NCBI RefSeq assembly: GCF_900411315.1
Contig: NZ_LS990887.1
Location: 1,194,320 to 1,258,319, forward strand
Length of the DNA stretch: 64,000 nt
Reading direction: 5' to 3'
Source of the DNA: Corynebacterium senegalense
GTDB lineage: Bacteria; Actinomycetota; Actinomycetes; Mycobacteriales; Mycobacteriaceae
In this document: piece by piece, positions 53,155 to 64,000 of the stretch
Layout of the letters: each line of letters opens with the position of its first letter
Numbering within the stretch: the stretch's first letter is position 1
Position numbers and translations under genes: made by a program
The notes under the pieces: model-generated
Databases searched by the model: none
What the model saw: the letters and a program-made list of their open reading frames with translations, nothing else
What the model was told of the DNA's origin: nothing

Positions 53155-54543
53155 ATGCTAAGAAACGCCATCGGTATCTCCTTCGCCTTCATTGGCGTCC
53201 TGGTCGGAGCGGGCTTCGCGTCGGGCCAGGAGGCCATGCGCTACTTCGTCGCCTTCGGCACCCAGGGCTTCTGGGGCGCGATCCTGAGCTCCGCCCTCAT
53301 GCTCATCGGCGGGGGGTCCGTCCTCCCGCTGGGCAGCTACTTCCAGGCCGAGGAGCACATGGAGGTGCTCGGGCGGATCTCGGGCAAGGTTCTGTCGTGG
53401 GTGCTGGACATCGCGACGATCACCACCCTGTTCTCCATCGGCTTCGTCATGTTCGCCGGCGCCGGCTCGAACCTGAACCAGCAGTTCGGCCTGCCCGTCT
53501 GGGTGGGTGCGGTCATCATGCTCGCGCTCGTCCTCGTGGTCGGGATGATGGACGTCGACAAGGTGACCAGCGCCATCGGGCTGCTCACGCCCTTCCTGCT
53601 CCTCTTCGTCATCGTCGGATGCACGTGGACCCTGGTGAACAACGCCCCCGACTGGGCCGCGCTGAACGAGGCCGCCAAATCCGTCGACACCACCCTGCCC
53701 TCCTGGTGGGTCTCCTCCCTGAACTACACCGGCCTGAACTTCATCTGCGTGACCTCGATGGCCATCGTGATCGGCGGCAACTACCTCGACACCCGCGCGG
53801 CGGGCATCGGCGGCCTGCTCGGCGGCCTGGCGTACCTGGTGATGCTCCTGCTGCTCTCCGCCGCCCTCCTCGTCACGGTGGAGACCGTAGGCGGCGACGA
53901 CATGCCGACGCTCACCCTGATCACCAGCATCAACCCCGTGATGGGCCTCATCATGGCCCTCATCATCTTCGGCATGATCTTCGCCACCGCGCTGGGCATG
54001 TTCTACGCCCTGGGCAAGCGCCTCGCACGCGGGCGCACGGACAAGTTCCGCGTCATCTTCATCGCGGCCTGCCTGATCGGCTTCGCCCTGTCCTTCGCCG
54101 GGTTCCAGAACCTCGTCGCCGTTGTCTACCCGATCCTCGGCTACATGGGCGTGCTGCTCATCGTCGTCGTCTCGGCCGCGTGGCTCCGCGGCGCGCAGAA
54201 GCTGCGTCAGGAGGGCACGCGCCGCCGCCGCGCGCTCGAGCTGACCCGCATCAAGCTGGACCCGCGCCTGCGCTTCACCAAGAAGAACCGCGACGAGCTG
54301 GCAAAGATCACCACCACATCCAACGTCCCCGACGAAACTTTCACCGAAGCGATCGAGGAGGAGGTGGGCCAGGAGCTGGCCAAGGACGAGGAGGCGGATT
54401 TCGACCCGGAGGATCCCGCCGGCGAGGTCGTCTACATCGCCTACTCCGACCCGAAGGATCCCTCCGAGGCGGCACCGATCGAGGTGGAGGAGTTCGAGGC
54501 CCCGGACGAGGGGGCCGACAGCGCGGGCGAGGAGAAGCGCTAG
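53155..54543 (+). CDS. YkvI-like membrane transporter
   Basis: 462 residues. About ten membrane helices cover residues 1-345, starting with IGISFAFIGVLVGAGFASGQEAM, the signature of the YkvI branch of the APC superfamily. Residues about 350-462 form a long soluble acidic tail (rich in Glu/Asp) not found in most homologues. Substrate unknown. The stop overlaps the end of the opposing secreted-protein gene. Confidence 0.86.
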   Translation: MLRNAIGISFAFIGVLVGAGFASGQEAMRYFVAFGTQGFWGAILSSALMLIGGGSVLPLGSYFQAEEHMEVLGRISGKVLSWVLDIATITTLFSIGFVMFAGAGSNLNQQFGLPVWVGAVIMLALVLVVGMMDVDKVTSAIGLLTPFLLLFVIVGCTWTLVNNAPDWAALNEAAKSVDTTLPSWWVSSLNYTGLNFICVTSMAIVIGGNYLDTRAAGIGGLLGGLAYLVMLLLLSAALLVTVETVGGDDMPTLTLITSINPVMGLIMALIIFGMIFATALGMFYALGKRLARGRTDKFRVIFIAACLIGFALSFAGFQNLVAVVYPILGYMGVLLIVVVSAAWLRGAQKLRQEGTRRRRALELTRIKLDPRLRFTKKNRDELAKITTTSNVPDETFTEAIEEEVGQELAKDEEADFDPEDPAGEVVYIAYSDPKDPSEAAPIEVEEFEAPDEGADSAGEEKR

Positions 54544-54989
54544 GAGCTGAAGAAGCTGGCGACGCGGCCCGCCAGGCGGTCAAGCCAGGCGGACGCGCCG
54601 CTCGAGGAGGACGAGGAGGACGGTGCGGGCTCGTTGGCCGGGGTTTCGTCTTCTACCCGGACGTCGAACGTCTCCGTGCCACCAGCGGCGTCCTTGACCT
54701 CGATCGTCGCGGACTCGGACGGGGCGGCGGTGGCCGACGCGGTGATGCGCAAAGCGCCCTTCTCGGTGATGACGCTCCACCCTGCGGGCAGGGGCGCCGA
54801 CTCACTCTCCTTCACGGAGTAGGTGCGGCCATCCTCGGGCTGCAGCACGAGCGTGTGGCCGGGGGAAATCTCCACGTCCTCGACCTCGCCCGCCGCAGCG
54901 ACGGGGGACAGCAGGCAGAGTGCCACCGCAGCTGCGGCGGCACTCATGCGTGCGCGTCGGGAGGAAGGGGGAAAAGTCACAACTTCCAT
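54540..54989 (-). CDS. secreted or surface protein, unknown
   Basis: About 149 residues from ATG 54989 (GTG 54998 also possible). A signal peptide (SSRRARMSAAAAAVALCLLSPVAAAG) precedes a small beta-rich domain (about 40-115). A Ser-rich linker (SSSSSSS) and a short amphipathic C-terminal helix (AWLDRLAGRVASFF) end it. I do not recognise a family. A similar protein follows asd in other corynebacteria, as I recall. Confidence 0.65.
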   Translation of the reverse strand: MEVVTFPPSSRRARMSAAAAAVALCLLSPVAAAGEVEDVEISPGHTLVLQPEDGRTYSVKESESAPLPAGWSVITEKGALRITASATAAPSESATIEVKDAAGGTETFDVRVEDETPANEPAPSSSSSSSGASAWLDRLAGRVASFFSS

Positions 54990-55088
54990 TGTGTCCACAG
55001 CAGCGCAGAAGGCAAGCCCTTGGACGGGCGTTTATAATATTGCAACTTTCCCGTTGCCGGCCCGAGAGCGAAACCGGCACGCGGGCAG

Positions 55089-57429
<2,341 letters not shown>

Positions 57430-57553
57430 TCGTTGTGCCACCTTCCGCTGTGCGCTCCGGGAATCCGCGCTCCAATACTACAAGCTCGGGGCTTCGAAAT
57501 GGCCCGGTGGTGCGAAATACATTCGGCCGCGGCCCCTGGCTTATGGTTGTCTC

Positions 57554-58411
57554 GTGCACAACAACGCCCTCGCCGTCCTCTTCGCCTTCACCTCGGCGCT
57601 GATGATCGCGGTTGGCACCGTGTGGCGCCACCGCATCCTGCGCTCCGGTCTGACGCAGGCGGAGGCGAACGCGTCGCCGTTGGCGTCGTTAAGCAGGCCC
57701 TCGTGGTGGCTCTCCCTCGCCCTCGCCTTCGGCGCGTACGCCGTGCAGGCGCTGGCGCTGGCGTTCGGCTCCCTGCTCGTGGTGCAGCCCATCCTCGTGC
57801 TGTCGCTGATGCTCACCCTCGTGCTTTCGGCGCGCGTGGAGCACCGCCACATGGAGGCCGACGAGACCTTCTGGGCGCTCACCCTGACCGCCTGCGTCGG
57901 CATCGTCGTGGTCCTCGGCCGCCCCATCCCGGGCGAGCGCATCGTCCCCACCTGGGAGTGGGCCGTATTCATCGCGGGGGGTTGCGCGCTCTTTGGCGCG
58001 CTCTTCGCCATCGCCTATCGACGCCACACCCCCGCCCCCGCCAAGGCCCTGCTCTACGGGATCGTCTGCGGGGCCGTCTTCGGCTACCTCGCGGTGTTCT
58101 CCAAGGTCACCGTCGACGCCTTCACCCACGGCGGGCTGGAGGAAATGCTGGTGACGTGGCAGTTCTGGGCGCTTCTGGCGTCGTCGATCGTGGGCACAGG
58201 TGTGCAGCAGTACGCCTTCGGCGCCGGGGTGCTGTCCCGCTCGCTGCCCGCGATGAAGATTGTCGAGCCCCTCGTCGCGCTGTCCCTGGGCTACATGCTG
58301 CTCGGCGAGGACTTCGGCGTGTCCAGTGTTGTGGGGTGGGCGGTCATCGTCGCCGCGGTCGTCGGGATGATGGTCGCCACCGGGATGCTTTCCCGCAAGC
58401 CCGTGACCTAG
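57554..58411 (+). CDS. DMT-superfamily permease
   Basis: 285 residues with nine to ten membrane helices, of the EamA/DMT type without a paired charged motif that would fix a substrate. The GTG 57554 follows a TATGGT-like -10 (57543-57548) and no ribosome site is seen, so it may be leaderless. Position between lysC and leuA is conserved as I recall. Could export amino acids or related metabolites; that is a guess from location. Confidence 0.82.
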   Translation: MHNNALAVLFAFTSALMIAVGTVWRHRILRSGLTQAEANASPLASLSRPSWWLSLALAFGAYAVQALALAFGSLLVVQPILVLSLMLTLVLSARVEHRHMEADETFWALTLTACVGIVVVLGRPIPGERIVPTWEWAVFIAGGCALFGALFAIAYRRHTPAPAKALLYGIVCGAVFGYLAVFSKVTVDAFTHGGLEEMLVTWQFWALLASSIVGTGVQQYAFGAGVLSRSLPAMKIVEPLVALSLGYMLLGEDFGVSSVVGWAVIVAAVVGMMVATGMLSRKPVT

Positions 58412-58431
58412 CCCCTTTCCGCCGAAACCGC

Positions 58432-58459
58432 TTGCGCTCCGCCACTGCGGCGCTATGAT
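58432..58459 (+). promoter_or_regulatory. promoter of the leu leader
   Basis: TTGCGC (58432-58437), a 16-base spacer and TATGAT (58454-58459). The leader-peptide ATG is 8 bases later, so that peptide is read from a leaderless end. Confidence 0.6.
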
Positions 58460-58466
58460 GTGTCCC

Positions 58467-58544
58467 ATGTCATCGGCACAGGTGCGCCCCTTCGGGCAGC
58501 TTCTCCTTCTATGCCGCGGCGGGAATCAGGCCTTTACCAGCTAG
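58467..58544 (+). CDS. leuA leader peptide
   Basis: A 25-residue frame, MSSAQVRPFGQ then four leucines, CRGGNQAFTS, ending at TAG. The Leu run uses CTT CTC CTT CTA. Directly after the stop is an 11-bp GC-rich hairpin. This is the set-up of ribosome-mediated attenuation: when Leu-tRNA is scarce, stalling on the Leu codons alters folding and allows leuA expression. Actinobacterial leuA leaders of this kind are known. Confidence 0.85.
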   Translation: MSSAQVRPFGQLLLLCRGGNQAFTS

Positions 58545-58587
58545 CACGGCCGGCACCCCGTCGCGGAGTTTGTGTTTGCCGGCCGTG
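58545..58587 (+). promoter_or_regulatory. leuA attenuator hairpin
   Basis: CACGGCCGGCA (58545-58555) pairs perfectly with TGCCGGCCGTG (58577-58587). The loop contains CCCCGTCGCGG, also conserved in the second leader. There is no U-run after it, so control could be on translation as well as termination. Confidence 0.7.
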
Positions 58588-58617
58588 AGCCCCCACACAG
58601 CACGTCACGAAGGATGA

Positions 58618-60447
<1,830 letters not shown>

Positions 60448-60480
60448 AGCCTGCCGCACACTGGCCGAAGCGTAGAACAA

Positions 60481-60515
60481 CCACTGCCGACCATGTCATT
60501 CATGGTCGGCAGTGG
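60481..60515 (+). terminator. terminator of leuA
   Basis: CCACTGCCGACCATG pairs perfectly with CATGGTCGGCAGTGG (15 bp) around TCATT, followed by CCATTTT. Confidence 0.92.
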
Positions 60516-60585
60516 CCATTTTCAGGGACGGTTCGGCGGCGGCGATCAGGTGACCGGTCAGCCGCCGAGCCGCATGCGCGCCCGG

Positions 60586-61749
60586 TCAGGCGCCGTCCGC
60601 GTCGTTGCGGTTGCGTCGGCTCATCACCTGCGCGATGACGGTGGACGCGATCAGGCCGGCGAGGGCGATCGTGAGGTAGACGCCCTTGCGGTCGCCGCTG
60701 GTCTGGAGGACCGACGGCGGCTCGGGGGTGTTCGATGCATCCAGGACGCTGGTGGTGTCGGTGCCGTCGACCACTCCCCGGATCCACGGGGCGGAACCGG
60801 CGACGGTGGTGATTGCCGCGCTCGGCGACGGCAGATCCGGGTCGCCGTTCGACGTGCCGGCCGTGGCGACGCCGGCGACCTTGCCGTCGACGAAGAACGG
60901 GGAGCCGGAGTCGCCGCCCTGGGTACCTTCGCCGTCGAGCGAATGAACGTCGATGATGTCGCTGGCGATCATGGTGGTGACCGACGGGTCATCGCCCGAA
61001 ACGCCGCCACCCGGCGTCGCGTCCGGCTCACCCGGCATCATGCTCGGTGCGCCCGATCCGCCGGGGGCGGGAACGCTGTCGTCGGAAAGCGGGCCGCCGA
61101 AGGCCGGGATGCTCTCGGTGCCGTCGGGGGAAATCGACGGCTTCACGTCGCCGTCGGGCATCACCGGCGGCATGCTGCCGTCGACGATCGGACCGCCCGG
61201 TGCCGGGATGGACTCGACGCCGTCGACTTCGCCGGGGTCGCCCGTGTCGCCGCCGGGGGCCGGGGCCATTCCGCCGAGGACTTCCTTGACCTCCATGCGC
61301 GCCATCGGCAGCTTCCCCTTGCGGGCCAACGAGGAGCTGCTGCTCCAGCCGTAAAGGGTGCCGATCTCGCCGGGCTGCGGCACCTCGGACGCGAGGTCGA
61401 CGGGCTCGACGGAGGTGACCTTGCGGTCCAGGTGCATCAGGCCGATGTCCGCGGTCGGCGCCATCGCCCACGAGTCGACGTCGAAGATCTCGTCTCCGAT
61501 GCGGGCCTGCGACCCGTCGTTTTTCACCGACTCCAGGCAGTGCCGTGCGGTGAGCACCCACTGGTCGGCGATCAGGGAACCGGTGCAGTCCCCGAAATCG
61601 CCGGCGCGGCCGATTTTCAGCGAGGCGGTCGCGTTGCTCTCCGGCGACGACGGTGCCTCCTGGGCGTGCTCCAATGCGTGGGCCGGGGTGGCGCCGAGGG
61701 CCAGGAATCCGACCGCGAATGCCGCTGCAGTTGCTTTTGCGTTTTTCAC
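60586..61749 (-). CDS. membrane-anchored trypsin-like serine protease with low-complexity insert
   Basis: 387 residues from GTG 61749 with AGAAGG about eight bases upstream. A signal peptide (1-26) is followed by a chymotrypsin-fold domain: His70 (TARHC), Asp101 (TADIGLM), Ser281 (GGDSGSP). A C-terminal membrane helix (about 357-375) ends in a basic RRNRN tail, so the protease sits outside the membrane. Between Asp and Ser lies an unusual ~95-residue Pro/Gly/Asp-rich insert (about 160-255) with repeats of ESIPA-P/F-GGP. Target unknown. It pairs with the gene just upstream. Confidence 0.85.
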   Translation of the reverse strand: MKNAKATAAAFAVGFLALGATPAHALEHAQEAPSSPESNATASLKIGRAGDFGDCTGSLIADQWVLTARHCLESVKNDGSQARIGDEIFDVDSWAMAPTADIGLMHLDRKVTSVEPVDLASEVPQPGEIGTLYGWSSSSSLARKGKLPMARMEVKEVLGGMAPAPGGDTGDPGEVDGVESIPAPGGPIVDGSMPPVMPDGDVKPSISPDGTESIPAFGGPLSDDSVPAPGGSGAPSMMPGEPDATPGGGVSGDDPSVTTMIASDIIDVHSLDGEGTQGGDSGSPFFVDGKVAGVATAGTSNGDPDLPSPSAAITTVAGSAPWIRGVVDGTDTTSVLDASNTPEPPSVLQTSGDRKGVYLTIALAGLIASTVIAQVMSRRNRNDADGA

Positions 61750-61751
61750 TT

Positions 61752-62693
61752 TCAAGCCTTCTTTCCGGCCGGAACCGCGATGGTGATGATCCGGGCTACG
61801 AGTCTCTCCATGGGGCCCTTGCCCAGGAAGTGCTTCCACAGCGCCGCAATGACCAGGAAGAACACGATGAAGCCCAACGCGGACAGCGTCGAATGCAGCG
61901 CGATGTTCTGCTGCCACCAGTAAGCGGTGAGGACGTGGAGCATGTAGACGGTCAGCGACATCGAGCCCATTGCAGCGACGGGGTACACGACCTTCGGTGC
62001 CTTCACACCGACGATGAGGCACAGGTGGAAGATGACGGCGGATGCGGCGACGGAGAGCAGGATTTCGCCCAGAACGCCGGTGTGGCCGGTGAATCGCAGC
62101 CAGCCGGGCACGTCCATCTGGAAGCGGAAGTACATGCCGATCGCGACGACGACGAGGCTGGCGCCGGTGACGGCCCACGGCAGCGACGCCCGTCGCTTCG
62201 AGCCGGTGACGAAGCTCTTCAGGTAGACCTCGTACAGCAGCATGCCGCCGATGAAGTAGGCGATCCACGCGAGCAGCGGGTAGATCTGCGGCAGGGTGTA
62301 CGGGGCGTACCTGACGGTGGCCGCGGCGGTCGCGACGACGAACAGGGCCAGCTTCCACCAGACGTTCAGCGGCGGACCCCAGGAGACGATGATCATGGTC
62401 AGGCCCATGGCCACCAGCACGACCTGGATTTGGCCGCCGACCGGCAGCAGGGCCAAGCCGAGCAGCATGATGACGCTGCCTCGGACGACGAGCCGAAGGA
62501 GCGTGTCGAACGTGTAGTTGCGTCCGATCACCATGAGGGTCGTGCCCGCGATGACCGCGAACAGTGCCGAGGGCACGCCGTTGATGATGACTTTCGTGCT
62601 CCACAGCAGTGAGGCCATGTGCACGATTATCATTCCGATAATCGCGAGGCCCCGGGCCACATCCAGGCCCACGATGCGCGAAGGTGAGGACAC
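61752..62693 (-). CDS. acyltransferase-like polytopic membrane protein (DUF418/HGSNAT type)
   Basis: 313 residues with nine to ten membrane helices. The opening RIVGLDVARGLAIIGMIIVHM is the hallmark of the DUF418/HGSNAT family, membrane enzymes that move acyl groups across or at the membrane. A late GSMSLTVYMLHVLTAYWW segment fits DUF418. It ends three bases before the protease start codon, so the two form a two-gene unit. The function of the pair is not known. Confidence 0.84.
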   Translation of the reverse strand: MSSPSRIVGLDVARGLAIIGMIIVHMASLLWSTKVIINGVPSALFAVIAGTTLMVIGRNYTFDTLLRLVVRGSVIMLLGLALLPVGGQIQVVLVAMGLTMIIVSWGPPLNVWWKLALFVVATAAATVRYAPYTLPQIYPLLAWIAYFIGGMLLYEVYLKSFVTGSKRRASLPWAVTGASLVVVAIGMYFRFQMDVPGWLRFTGHTGVLGEILLSVAASAVIFHLCLIVGVKAPKVVYPVAAMGSMSLTVYMLHVLTAYWWQQNIALHSTLSALGFIVFFLVIAALWKHFLGKGPMERLVARIITIAVPAGKKA

Positions 62694-62991
62694 CTATATC
62701 CCGCCTTTCCGTGCGCGCACGTTCAGTCGTGCGCGCGATTACTGCGCCGTCCGCAAACTTGTGTGGCAGACGGCGCTACGTTGTTTCCGTGACAGCTAAG
62801 TTGAACATGTAAAGGTAGGTCGACCCATACGAATACCTGGGACTTTCCAAGGTTTTCGGAAATGTTTCTCACGGAGCATGCCGCGACACTACTTTGTGAC
62901 GCCCACCACACTCGACCACTCTCCGACTGCGGCCACCCTCGGTTCCCCCGGAACGTGATAAACGAAAAGCTAACGGGTTTAGGTAGGTCAC
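62694..62991. other. 298-bp intergenic region between the acyltransferase gene and the second leu leader
   Basis: It is more AT-rich than the flanks. AGGTAGGTC occurs twice (62814-62822 and 62981-62989), the second just before the leader ATG. One short minus-strand frame here looks like chance. It should hold the promoters of the acyltransferase gene (-) and of leader' (+); I could not place either with confidence. Confidence 0.5.
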
Positions 62992-63039
62992 ATGCAGCGC
63001 GCACTCCCCCTTCTGTGCCGCGGCGGGGCTCGACTGTAA
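62992..63039 (+). CDS. second leu leader peptide (leader')
   Basis: A 15-residue frame, MQRALPLLCRGGARL. The CTT CTG TGC CGC GGC GGG stretch aligns with the first leader's CTT CTA TGC CGC GGC GGG. It has three Leu codons near the end (CTC, CTT, CTG) plus a final CTG. It belongs to the upstream region of the broken leuA copy. Confidence 0.7.
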   Translation: MQRALPLLCRGGARL

Positions 63040-63043
63040 AAAC

Positions 63044-63080
63044 GGCCGGCTCCCCATCGCGGGTTTTTCACGTGCCGGCC
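63044..63080 (+). promoter_or_regulatory. attenuator-like hairpin after leader'
   Basis: GGCCGGC pairs with GCCGGCC. The loop keeps CCCCATCGCGGG, matching the first attenuator's CCCCGTCGCGG. Confidence 0.6.
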
Positions 63081-63209
63081 AGCTGACCTCCACCACCCCC
63101 AATACAGCGCCCCGCCCTCCCCTGCCAACGCCACACCCCACGGCCGCACCGCGGACAGGCACCACCGGGACGGGAAAGGGATCCGCGCCGAAAGGTAAAA
63201 TCCAACCCC

Positions 63210-64000
63210 ATGTCCCCCAACGGCGAGATCCCCAGGGACAGCCGGCATGGAACAAACAACGCACCTTCACCTTGCCCACCACCCGCTACCAGCCCTACGA
63301 CGTCGAAGTACAGGACTTCCACCTGCCCGACCGCACCTGGCCGGACAAACGCATCACCACCGCCCCGCTGTGGTGCGCCGTCGACCTGCGTGACACGGTG
63401 TGGGAGGTGCCCTACCTGCCCATCGACCCGAAGGACGTCGGCCGCACCTACGAGGCCGTCATCCGCGTGAACTCCCAGTCCGGCAAGGGCGGGGTGGCCT
63501 ACATCATGAAGACCGACCACGGCATCAACATGCCCAAGGCGATGCAGCCCGAGTTCTCCGCCATCGTCCAGTCCATCACGGACTCCGAGGGCGGCGAGGT
63601 GAACTCCAAGAACATGTGGGACATCTTCGCCGGGACCTACCTGGACCTGGAGGCCCCGCTGGAGCTCATCGACTACGAAGTCACGGGCGCCGTGGCCGAG
63701 GACGAGGACTCCGCCGTCGTCGCCCAGGTGGAGTACGACGGGCAGCGCCGCGAGATCCAGGGCACCGGCAACGGCCCCATCGCGGCCTTCGCCCAGACGC
63801 TGGAGGCCCTCGGCATCGATTTCGAGGTGCAGGACTACTCCCAGCGCTCCCGCACTGCGGGCGACGACGCCGACGCGGCCTGCTACATCTACGCCAACGT
63901 CGACGGCGCCAACGCGTGGGGCGTGGGCATCGCGGGCTCGACCACCAGGGCCTCGCTGAAGGCCATCGTCTCCGCCGTGAACCGCGGGCTGACCAAGGGG
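63210..64000 (+). pseudogene. second leuA copy, frameshifted and internally deleted (runs past window end)
   Basis: ATG 63210 opens MSPNGEIP, like other corynebacterial LeuA starts (C. glutamicum begins MSPND). The rest of the LeuA N-terminus ([30 protein letters not shown]) is in another frame, so a base has been gained or lost near 63222-63240. At [18 protein letters not shown] it jumps over about 330 codons of the catalytic barrel, including the HPHNDRGEG metal ligands. From 63392 on it is the near-identical copy of leuA's 3' end. It cannot make an active enzyme. The 5' part diverges clearly from leuA, while the 3' part does not, so it is a mosaic. Confidence 0.88.
63392..64000. repeat. 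609-bp direct repeat, copy 2
   Basis: Partner of 59836-60444, offset 3556. It runs to the window edge, so its right end is not seen. Confidence 0.95.

Noticed and set aside
62723..63004. A 93-codon minus-strand frame in the intergenic region before the leuA copy
   Set aside because: It overlaps the second leu leader in antisense, has mixed composition and no ribosome site. Probably chance.

Overview
The window is a high-GC actinobacterial chromosome segment, almost certainly Corynebacterium. The evidence is a fused rmlC-rmlD gene, a mycothiol-dependent formaldehyde dehydrogenase, glxR and cyaB, a WhcA-type WhiB protein, lysC with an internal beta-subunit start, and many leaderless starts. 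From memory, the gene order leuA - lysC/asd - sigC/katA - mrp operon - class A PBP/whcA - glxR/nth - topA/cyaB - fadH - rml follows the C. glutamicum leuA-to-rml region, here read in reverse. That is recalled synteny, not a computed comparison.

Layout. 1-7.2 kb: the end of an M1 aminopeptidase, a polytopic membrane protein, rmlB-rmlCD-rmlA (dTDP-rhamnose for the arabinogalactan linker), two family-2 glycosyltransferases and a DUF2304 membrane protein. 7.2-12.5 kb: a metallo-hydrolase next to fadH, a secreted GDSL hydrolase, an acyl-CoA ligase, a DUF4442 protein and tRNA-Thr. 12.5-20.3 kb: holB, cyaB, an inserted AlbA_2/ATPase regulator gene flanked by matching repeat arrays, a small protein and topA. 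20.5-28.3 kb: DedA, cspA, an MrfA-like helicase, and a seven-gene Tad/Flp-type secretion operon on the minus strand headed by an Ssd-like ATPase. 28.7-37.7 kb: a SerB-like phosphatase, a holin-like protein, an epoxide-hydrolase-like enzyme, marP, a NUDIX hydrolase, a TlpA-like protein, nth, a 30-residue membrane peptide, glxR, a metallo-hydrolase, RidA and a WhiB protein. 37.9-44.5 kb: a class A PBP, a YqeY protein, a phosphoesterase, tRNA-Pro, an intact IS481-family element and a YhgE-like membrane protein. 44.7-54.5 kb: the mrpACDEFG antiporter operon, katA, sigC and a YkvI-like transporter. 54.5-60.5 kb: a secreted protein, asd, lysC, a DMT permease, and leuA with a leucine-rich leader peptide. 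60.5-64 kb: a membrane-anchored trypsin-like protease and an acyltransferase-like membrane protein, then a second leu leader and a broken second leuA whose 3' part is almost identical to leuA.

Most of the window is ordinary core genome. Two stretches stand out. The first is the AlbA_2 gene between cyaB and the topA operon, bracketed by two imperfect 40-bp copies of the same array of 7-mers set 12 bp apart. One copy overlays the gene's promoter and the other lies 3' of its stop. The second is the leuA - protease/acyltransferase - leuA' arrangement: a 609-bp direct repeat with two visible differences encloses about 3 kb of accessory DNA. This looks like a recent rearrangement and could still recombine.
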